Origin: an uncultured Phascolarctobacterium sp.
GTDB lineage: Bacteria > Bacillota > Negativicutes > Acidaminococcales > Acidaminococcaceae
DNA: 5,210 nucleotides
Direction of reading: 5' to 3'
Assembly: GCF_905212365.1 (NCBI RefSeq)
Contig: NZ_CAJMEH010000089.1
Coordinates: forward strand, 1 to 5,210
A model generated the notes under the pieces. It was not told the DNA's origin and searched no databases. It saw only the letters and a list, made by a program, of their open reading frames with translations. The first letter of the stretch is position 1. Each line of letters begins with the position of its first letter. The position numbers and the translations under genes are program-made. This document shows, piece after piece, positions 1-4,009 of the stretch.

Positions 1-55
1 AGCGAAACGCGGCAGATTTACAGTCTGCTCCCTTTAACCACTCGGGAACCTCTCC
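1..55 (-). tRNA. tRNA-Tyr (GTA anticodon), 5' part, cut by the window edge
   Basis: Read on the minus strand from position 55, the sequence begins GGAGAGGTTCCCGAGTGG, a typical bacterial tRNA-Tyr acceptor and D-arm start. A 5-bp anticodon stem follows (24-28 paired with 12-16) around the loop CTGTAAA, which places anticodon GTA at 19-21. After the stem come the first bases of what should be the long variable arm of a class II tRNA, as expected for bacterial tRNA-Tyr. The rest of the variable arm, the T-arm and the acceptor 3' strand lie beyond position 1. The gene reads UAU/UAC codons. It has its own promoter just upstream (71-99), with a predicted leader of about 9 nt to be removed by RNase P. 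Nothing in the visible part suggests a pseudogene. Confidence 0.93.
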
Positions 56-70
56 ATAGTCAACAAAGAT

Positions 71-99
71 ATTATATTACAGCCTACCAGCTTTGTCAA
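71..99 (-). promoter_or_regulatory. Consensus SigA-type promoter for tRNA-Tyr
   Basis: On the minus strand, TTGACA (94-99) and TATAAT (71-76) are separated by exactly 17 bp, a perfect match to the housekeeping sigma-factor consensus. The predicted start is near position 64, about 9 nt before the mature tRNA 5' end at 55. The promoter lies 27 bp past the stop codon of the methyltransferase gene, so the tRNA is probably transcribed independently of it. Confidence 0.92.
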
Positions 100-126
100 G
101 GATTTCCCGCATTCCAGCAAAAATAT

Positions 127-918
127 TTAGCTCATTTGTCTGCGCAGAGCCTCAAACATCACAATTCCAGCAGCCATAGCCACATTCAGCGATTCGGCCC
201 GCCCCTGCATGGGAATGTACACCCGCTTATCCGCCGCAGCCAAAAGCCCTGCGCTGACGCCATTGGCCTCGTTGCCCATGACAAAGGCCAGACGGCCGCT
301 TAAATCAGCCTTGTACAAATTATCCGCTCCATCCAGACAGGTCACCAGCAGCTGATAACCGGCCCTGCGCACACTGCCGACCAGCTCCTCCTCGCCAACG
401 CCAGCCAGCACTGGCAGATGGAACAGCGAGCCCATGGAGGAGCGCACTGCTTTCGGAGCGTAAATATCAGCGCAGCCCTTCAGCAATATTACGCCGCCAA
501 TACCGGCAGCGTCGGCTGTACGCAGCATGGTTCCCAAATTGCCCGGGTCCCCCACTCTGTCCAAAACCAGCAGCAGCTTGCCGCTGGCCACCAGCTGTTC
601 CAAGACAGGGCTCTGCATAGCGCAGACAGCAATGATTCCCTGGGGCGTTTCCGTGTCGGCAATTTTTTTCATCACACCGTCGCTGACGCAATACAGCTTA
701 ATTCGCTGCGCCGCCGCGCGCTCCAGTACAGCGCGTGTTCTGTCGTCCTCTATAGCCGTGTAAAAAATGCTCTGCGCCGCCCGCGCCGCTACTGCTTCCT
801 CCACAGTACGCAGGCCCTCGGCTAAAAACAAGCCCTGCTGCTGGCGGTATTTTTTTTGCTTCAATTCGGCAGCCGCCTTTACCAGCGGATTATGAATACC
901 TGTAAGCTCCATCGACAT
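127..918 (-). CDS. SpoU/TrmH-family RNA 2'-O-methyltransferase
   Basis: This is a SAM-dependent RNA ribose methyltransferase of the SPOUT (knotted) superfamily, 263 aa from the chosen start. An N-terminal SpoU substrate-binding-like domain spans roughly residues 25-100 (LFLAEGLRTVEEA near 30-42). The catalytic SpoU domain follows with its three motifs: DRVGDPGNLGTMLRTADAAG (120-139; N127 and R133 are the family's catalytic-site residues), FVMGNEANGVS (212-222), and IPMQGRAESLNVAMAAG (235-251), which forms the knotted SAM site. The open frame extends upstream to a TTG at 942. I prefer the ATG at 918 because GAGGAG lies at 923-928; a second ATG at 912 (10-nt spacer) is also possible. The nearest well-known relatives are the YsgA/RlmB-type 23S rRNA methyltransferases. 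The exact target nucleotide cannot be read from sequence, so no symbol is given. It has its own promoter (1008-1036). Confidence 0.93.
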   Translation of the reverse strand: MSMELTGIHNPLVKAAAELKQKKYRQQQGLFLAEGLRTVEEAVAARAAQSIFYTAIEDDRTRAVLERAAAQRIKLYCVSDGVMKKIADTETPQGIIAVCAMQSPVLEQLVASGKLLLVLDRVGDPGNLGTMLRTADAAGIGGVILLKGCADIYAPKAVRSSMGSLFHLPVLAGVGEEELVGSVRRAGYQLLVTCLDGADNLYKADLSGRLAFVMGNEANGVSAGLLAAADKRVYIPMQGRAESLNVAMAAGIVMFEALRRQMS

Positions 919-1007
919 TCTACTCCTCTTTTGCCCAGCCAATTATCAACCGCCGAAACGGCCATATTTTCACTAATAAATCAGCTCGTCCGCTTAACAT
1001 CGTTTAC

Positions 1008-1036
1008 ATTATACCTATCAAATGCGCCGGCGTCAA
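1008..1036 (-). promoter_or_regulatory. SigA-type promoter for the RNA methyltransferase gene
   Basis: On the minus strand, TTGACG (1031-1036) and TATAAT (1008-1013) have a 17-bp spacer, eleven of twelve consensus bases. The -35 box begins one base after the stop codon of the transporter gene (1038-1040). The predicted start near 1001 leaves a 5' UTR of about 80 nt to the ATG at 918. That UTR contains a small GCCG/CGGC hairpin at 952-962 with no evident role. I see no terminator between the transporter and this promoter. Confidence 0.82.
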
Positions 1037-1037
1037 A

Positions 1038-1964
1038 TCAGGCATGGATAACTATAAAGAAAGCCGTAAAAAGCGCTACGCTGATAACGATAGTCAACGA
1101 ATTAAACAGGCTTGCCAGCTGCACATTGCCGCCCAGCTTTTCCACAAATATTGGGCCGATGATAGTGCAGGGAGCCATAATAGCCAGGGCCAGCACATAA
1201 TTAACCTCTGCCGAAAAGGGGGCAAAATACAGGCAGGCGGCAGCGAAAGCCAGACTGACGCCGTACCGCCACCCAAAAATCTCCTTAATATAGCCCAGGG
1301 ATTTTTTATCCAGCTTAATTTCAAACATCATGCCAATCATCAGCATGCTTAAAAACGGATTGGCAGCGCCCACCAGCTGCGTAAAGGTATAGACAGGCGC
1401 AGGAAAATGTACGCCCAGCAGCGACAGCGCCAGCATAATATTGTAAATCATAAAAGGCGCCGAATGCAGCAGCTTATCCACGATGCTGCGCAGGCTGAAG
1501 CTATCCTTATGGCCGTCGGCATAGCAGATGCAGGAAGCGGTCAAAGCGTAGGTCAGGCCCGTACACATAATGGAATTACCCACGTCGAACATGCAGATGG
1601 CAATAACGGCAAAGGGGCTTAAAAACGCCTGTACAAACGGCATGGAAAAGCAACCGATATTATAGCCCGCCAGGCTGAAAATATAAAAAATTTTAGCCGC
1701 AGGCGTTTCACGCCGCGTCAGCAGCAGCGCTGTCAACATCATCGCCACATTCATTATCAAGCCTAAAAACACGGCGATAATCAGCGAATAGTCCATTTTA
1801 AAATGGGCGAAGCTGCTGATAACGGCGCAGGGCAAAGTAATATTTAAAATAATTTTTGCCACCAGCTGATAATCCTGTGGTGCAAAAAGGCCTTTTTTCT
1901 TGCAGGCATAACCTACAACAATGACCAAGATAAAAGCTGCGGCCTTGCTTAGAACCTCAAGCAT
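1038..1964 (-). CDS. AEC-family (auxin efflux carrier-like) membrane transporter
   Basis: This is a polytopic inner-membrane permease of the AEC/Mem_trans family (PF03547 type), 308 aa, the usual length for complete bacterial members. The family moves organic anions such as malate or malonate, or auxin-like compounds, by secondary transport; the substrate here cannot be assigned. About ten hydrophobic segments are visible, roughly at residues 5-22, 34-52, 60-82, 92-116, 117-145, 168-186, 193-214, 232-250, 255-275 and 286-306. Family-like features are LNITLPCAVISSF (40-52, the conserved N-x-x-L-P turn after the second helix), AGYNIGCFSMPFV (99-111) and the small-residue-rich helix ending MLMIGMMFE (207-215). 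The ATG at 1964 follows a GAGG at a 7-nt spacer (GAGGTAATTT-ATG). The start lies 23 bp after the rplT terminator hairpin and no convincing promoter lies between, so expression may depend on terminator read-through. It separates rplT from the methyltransferase gene. Confidence 0.9.
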   Translation of the reverse strand: MLEVLSKAAAFILVIVVGYACKKKGLFAPQDYQLVAKIILNITLPCAVISSFAHFKMDYSLIIAVFLGLIMNVAMMLTALLLTRRETPAAKIFYIFSLAGYNIGCFSMPFVQAFLSPFAVIAICMFDVGNSIMCTGLTYALTASCICYADGHKDSFSLRSIVDKLLHSAPFMIYNIMLALSLLGVHFPAPVYTFTQLVGAANPFLSMLMIGMMFEIKLDKKSLGYIKEIFGWRYGVSLAFAAACLYFAPFSAEVNYVLALAIMAPCTIIGPIFVEKLGGNVQLASLFNSLTIVISVALFTAFFIVIHA

Positions 1965-1987
1965 AAATTACCTCAAACAGAACGTAT

Positions 1988-2017
1988 AAAAGCCTGCCCC
2001 ACCGGGAGCAGGCTTTT
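1988..2017 (-). terminator. Intrinsic terminator after rplT
   Basis: A perfect 10-bp stem (1988-1997 paired with 2008-2017, AAAAGCCTGC with GCAGGCTTTT) encloses a 10-nt loop in which CCC and GGG may extend the helix. On the minus strand the descending arm ends in CTTTTATA, giving a short U tract. It lies 17 bp after the rplT stop and ends the infC-rpmI-rplT operon. Because the stem includes A4 and T4, it can also terminate plus-strand transcripts (TTTTAGTTGTT on that side). Confidence 0.9.
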
Positions 2018-2034
2018 AGTTGTTGAAAAATATA

Positions 2035-2388
2035 TTACAGAGCGGCTTTAGCGGCTTCCACTAACTTAGCGAAAGCAGCTGCGTCATTGATAGCCATATC
2101 AGCCAAAACCTTGCGGTCCATAGCAATACCGGCTTTGGTCAGGCCGCAGATGAAACGGCTGTAGCTCATACCGTTAGCGCGGGTTGCAGCGTTGATACGA
2201 GCAATCCACAGACGGCGGAATTCGCGTTTTTTAGCGCGGCGGTCGCGGCGAGCGTAGGACAGAGCTTTCATTACCAGCTCGTTAGCTTTTTTGAATTGCT
2301 TGCTGCGAGAACCATAGTAGCCTTTAGCTAATTTCAGAATGTGTTTATGACGACGATGAGCGGTAACGCCCACTTTAACTCTTGCCAT
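2035..2388 (-). CDS. rplT: 50S ribosomal protein L20
   Basis: L20 is a primary-binding protein of the large subunit that is needed early in 50S assembly and contacts domain II of 23S rRNA. In Firmicutes and in E. coli it also represses its own operon. The 117-aa length is standard. The start MARVKVGVTAHRRHKHILKLAKGYYG is a canonical L20 N-terminus: a very basic extended tail (1-50) that threads into the rRNA. The family signature KKREFRRLWIARINAATR covers residues 53-70, and the globular C-terminal domain (about 60-117), which carries the RNA-binding and regulatory activity, is intact. AAAGGAGG lies 9 nt before the ATG. It is the last gene of the operon, 27 bp after rpmI, and is followed by a strong terminator. 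Confidence 0.98.
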   Translation of the reverse strand: MARVKVGVTAHRRHKHILKLAKGYYGSRSKQFKKANELVMKALSYARRDRRAKKREFRRLWIARINAATRANGMSYSRFICGLTKAGIAMDRKVLADMAINDAAAFAKLVEAAKAAL

Positions 2389-2415
2389 TGTTAATATCCT
2401 CCTTTAATCTCTTGC

Positions 2416-2613
2416 TTATGCATACGGCAGCATTTTTGCTACGTGTTCTTTATCAGTCTTGTGAACCAAAGCTGCTTTGCGCAGGTTTCTCTTACGTGCA
2501 GGAGATTTATGTTCGAGAATATGGCTCTTAAAGTTTTTAAAATGTTTGAATTCACCAGAAGCGGTTTTCTTAAAGCGCTTTGCAGCAGCTCTGCGGGTTT
2601 TCATTTTCGGCAT
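2416..2613 (-). CDS. rpmI: 50S ribosomal protein L35
   Basis: L35 is a small, highly basic large-subunit protein, 65 aa here, against the usual 64-66. The N-terminal PKMKTRRAAAKRFKKTASGEFKH is the conserved family signature, and Lys and Arg residues continue to the C-terminal VAKMLPYA. The start is clear: GAGGAGG with an 8-nt spacer before ATG. It sits 17 bp after infC and 27 bp before rplT, the conserved infC-rpmI-rplT order, and there is no sign of an internal promoter or terminator. It is therefore co-transcribed with infC and rplT from the promoter at 3302-3330, and shares control through the leader between them. Confidence 0.98.
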   Translation of the reverse strand: MPKMKTRRAAAKRFKKTASGEFKHFKNFKSHILEHKSPARKRNLRKAALVHKTDKEHVAKMLPYA

Positions 2614-2630
2614 AATTATTTCCTCCTCTA

Positions 2631-3149
2631 TTATTTAGCAGGTTTAGGCGCAACAATCATAATCATGTTTTTGCCTTCTAATTTGGGCACTCTTTCCACA
2701 ACGGCAATTTCTTTAAGCTGCTGTGCCATTTTATTCAGCAGCACTTCGCCAAGCTCAGGATGGGACAGCTCACGACCGCGGAACATGATGGTAACCTTTA
2801 CTTTGTCGCCATCCTCCAGGAAACGAACCGCATTCTTATACTTGACGTTAAAGTCATGGTCCTCGATACCGGGACGCAGCTTTACTTCTTTAATGTCGAA
2901 GGTTTTTTGCTTTTTACGGGCTTCCTTTTCACGTTTTTGCTGCTCGTAGCGATACTTGCCGTAATCCATAATCCGGCACACGGGCGGCTTCGCCGTAGGA
3001 GCAATCTCAACCAGGTCCAAATGTTTTTCCACTGCAAGCTGCAGCGCAGCACGGCTGGACATAATGCCAAGCTGTTCGCCGTCTCCGGCTATAACACGCA
3101 CTTCACGCGCACGAATTTCTTCATTGATACGCAAGCTTTCTTTTGCTAT
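2631..3149 (-). CDS. infC: Translation initiation factor IF-3, with a non-canonical start codon
   Basis: IF-3 binds the 30S subunit, keeps it from rejoining the 50S subunit and proofreads start codon-initiator tRNA pairing. From the chosen start it is 172 aa, normal for the family. The N-domain (about 5-75) has LRINEEIRAREVRVI and GEQLGI. The family signature RIMDYGKYRYEQQKR spans 59-73, followed by a lysine-rich linker (72-85). The C-domain (about 86-170) has IKEVKLRPGIEDHDF, VKVTIMFRGRELSH and KNMIMIVAP. The start is the odd part: the frame contains no ATG or GTG at the N-terminus and its only TTG (3134) is 21 nt from the Shine-Dalgarno sequence. ATA at 3149 lies 6 nt after GGAGGTGA; ATT at 3155 is the alternative, giving 174 aa. 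Rare start codons on infC are known (AUU in E. coli) and serve IF-3 autoregulation. Confidence 0.95.
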   Translation of the reverse strand: MAKESLRINEEIRAREVRVIAGDGEQLGIMSSRAALQLAVEKHLDLVEIAPTAKPPVCRIMDYGKYRYEQQKREKEARKKQKTFDIKEVKLRPGIEDHDFNVKYKNAVRFLEDGDKVKVTIMFRGRELSHPELGEVLLNKMAQQLKEIAVVERVPKLEGKNMIMIVAPKPAK

Positions 3150-3155
3150 GACAAT

Positions 3156-3163
3156 TCACCTCC
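3156..3163 (-). promoter_or_regulatory. Perfect Shine-Dalgarno site that sets the infC start
   Basis: GGAGGTGA on the minus strand is complementary over all eight bases to the 16S rRNA 3' tail. The next codons in frame are ATT (immediately adjacent), GTC and ATA (6 nt away). The spacing favours ATA at 3149. The first conventional start, TTG at 3134, lies too far away. A TGA overlaps the site in the same frame, so no start further upstream is possible. Confidence 0.88.
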
Positions 3164-3296
3164 AGGAACACGGGGTAAGCTTACTGCTTACAAAAAATAA
3201 AAGCGGGCAGAATAAATCCACCCGCGAAAATATCATATCCAACCCTGTCGAGCTTTAACCGCAAGGTGAGAAGCGGGAGGCTTCTGCTTTATTACT
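3164..3296 (-). promoter_or_regulatory. Attenuator-type 5' leader of the infC-rpmI-rplT operon (candidate L20 leader)
   Basis: The stretch between the predicted transcription start (about 3295) and the infC Shine-Dalgarno holds several structures on the minus strand. First is a hairpin at 3269-3285 (AGAAGC-CTCCC-GCTTCT). Then comes a middle region (3226-3268) with the sequence TTGCGGTTAAAGCTCGACAGGG. Third is a terminator hairpin (3203-3225) followed by T4-A-T6. Last is a small hairpin (3175-3191) before the ribosome site. The leader segment CCTCCCGC (3273-3280) can pair with GCGGGTGG (3218-3225), which is the terminator's 5' arm, at 7 of 8 positions, so the upstream pairing and the terminator exclude one another. 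In Bacillus, excess L20 acts on such a leader to cause early termination. The match to that family is inferred from context and layout, not from a covariance-model score. Confidence 0.75.
3192..3225 (-). terminator. Leader terminator (attenuator) upstream of infC
   Basis: On the minus strand, GCGGGT (3220-3225) pairs with GCCCGC (3203-3208) using one G-U pair. The helix may extend by GGA/UCU inside, leaving a UUUAU loop. It is followed directly by TTTTATTTTTTG (3191-3202), a clear U tract. It lies inside the operon's own leader, 28 bp before the Shine-Dalgarno, so it controls read-through into infC. It could also stop transcripts arriving from ferritin. Confidence 0.85.
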
Positions 3297-3301
3297 CGAA
3301 T

Positions 3302-3330
3302 ATGATACCACAATGTAATGTTTGTGTCAA
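3302..3330 (-). promoter_or_regulatory. SigA-type promoter for infC-rpmI-rplT
   Basis: On the minus strand, TTGACA (3325-3330) and TATCAT (3302-3307) have a 17-bp spacer, eleven of twelve consensus bases. The -35 box begins 10 bp after the ferritin stop codon. The predicted start is a purine at 3295 or 3296, giving a leader of about 140 nt before infC. Confidence 0.88.
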
Positions 3331-3340
3331 TAATTATTTA

Positions 3341-3826
3341 TTATTTTCTTGCGCCCAGCTGGCCGTCGATAATCATCAGGCCGCCCATGTGGTCGCCGGC
3401 CATTTCCAATTTAGCCACGATATCGGAAGCGTTGGCTTCTTCCTCAACCTGCTCGGTAATGAACCATTGCAGTTCAACCTGAGCGGCGTAATCCTTTTCT
3501 GCCAAAGCAACCTCGTACATTGCATGAATGCGGCTGGTAACGTATTTTTCATGAGCCAACACTTTTTTGAACAGCTCCAGCGGAGTGCCGTAATCGGCTG
3601 CAGGTGCTTCCACCGGCAGCAGCACCGGTTTTGCGCCGCGCTCCTGCATAAATTTCAGCAGCTTTAACGCATGCTCGCGCTCTTCTTCATACTGCACATA
3701 CAGCCATTGAGCCATACCCTTAAAATTCTTTGCTTCCATGTCCATGCTCATAGCTAAATACATATAAGCGGAATAAAATTCAGCCTGAATTTGTTCATTA
3801 TAAGCCTTAAAAACTTTCTCGTTCAT
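3341..3826 (-). CDS. Non-heme ferritin (iron storage, FtnA type)
   Basis: Ferritin oxidises Fe(II) at a di-iron centre and stores the product as ferric mineral inside a cytosolic 24-subunit shell. The protein is 161 aa (E. coli FtnA is 165) and forms the standard four-helix bundle with a short C-terminal helix. The ferroxidase ligands are all present by alignment with FtnA: E16, E49, H52 (in EEEREHA), E93 and Q126, plus Y23. The third-site acidic residues E48, E125, E128 and E129 are kept too, and so is W121. No haem-ligand Met typical of bacterioferritin was identified, and the EEEREH and QWFITEQVEEE motifs are of ferritin type. The frame runs upstream to 3883, but the true start is ATG 3826: AAGGAGG lies 8 nt before it and the family's N-terminus (NEKVFKAYNEQIQAEFYSAYMYLAM) begins here. 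It is monocistronic by appearance, with its own promoter, and sits between thrS and infC. Confidence 0.96.
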   Translation of the reverse strand: MNEKVFKAYNEQIQAEFYSAYMYLAMSMDMEAKNFKGMAQWLYVQYEEEREHALKLLKFMQERGAKPVLLPVEAPAADYGTPLELFKKVLAHEKYVTSRIHAMYEVALAEKDYAAQVELQWFITEQVEEEANASDIVAKLEMAGDHMGGLMIIDGQLGARK

Positions 3827-3848
3827 AATCTTTGCCTCCTTCATCAAT

Positions 3849-3862
3849 GAAGCGTCAGCTTC
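3849..3862 (-). repeat. Small hairpin at the 5' end of the ferritin mRNA
   Basis: GAAGC-TGAC-GCTTC forms a 5-bp stem with a 4-nt loop, starting 2-3 nt after the predicted transcription start (about 3865) and ending 16 nt before the Shine-Dalgarno. It could stabilise the 5' end or be an operator half-site pair. No function is demonstrated. Confidence 0.4.
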
Positions 3863-3871
3863 TATGCTTAT

Positions 3872-3900
3872 ATTATAGCACAAAATGCGGAAAACTATTA
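3872..3900 (-). promoter_or_regulatory. Extended -10 promoter for ferritin
   Basis: The minus strand has TGCTATAAT (3872-3880): a perfect -10 preceded by the TGn extension. At a 17-bp spacing the -35 position (3895-3900) reads TAATAG, a poor match, and AT-rich sequence with the palindrome AAAATTTT (3903-3910) lies just upstream, possibly acting as an UP element. The predicted start is about 3865, with a 5' UTR near 40 nt. I do not see a convincing Fur or PerR box. Confidence 0.72.
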
Positions 3901-3932
3901 TTAAAATTTTGTGAAGAAAGTTGAGGAATTAT

Positions 3933-3968
3933 AGACTTCACCCAACTGCCCAGCAGCCGGTGAAGTCT
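3933..3968. terminator. Strong hairpin between thrS and ferritin, T tract on the plus-strand side
   Basis: A 10-bp perfect stem (AGACTTCACC 3933-3942 with GGTGAAGTCT 3959-3968) encloses a second small hairpin (CTGC/GCAG). In the minus direction, the one needed to end thrS, the tail is only TATAATTCC, a poor U tract. In the plus direction it is followed by TTATTTTTTATT (3968-3979), a good U tract. The likely role is terminating thrS, perhaps weakly, while blocking antisense transcription that enters from ferritin. Confidence 0.65.
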
Positions 3969-4009
3969 TATTTTTTATTCGTTATCAAAGCTCAAGCTCT
4001 TGCCCAGCC

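Noticed and set aside
418..825. 135-codon open frame on the plus strand
   Set aside because: Antisense to the conserved SpoU methyltransferase domain, with a low-complexity translation and no promoter or ribosome site.
919..942. TTG start for the methyltransferase
   Set aside because: The GAGGAG ribosome site falls inside this extension and serves the ATG at 918 (or 912).
2443..2949. 168-codon plus-strand open frame across rpmI and infC
   Set aside because: It is antisense to two conserved genes; the serine- and phenylalanine-rich product looks like a reverse translation of lysine- and glutamate-rich proteins.
3827..3883. 19-residue N-terminal extension of ferritin
   Set aside because: It overlaps the promoter -10 and the 5' UTR. 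The ribosome site and the family N-terminus both place the start at 3826.
3872..3910. Fur or PerR operator at the ferritin promoter
   Set aside because: The region is AT-rich and has TGCT/AGCA arms around the -10 (3865-3880) but no acceptable match to the Fur or PerR palindromes.
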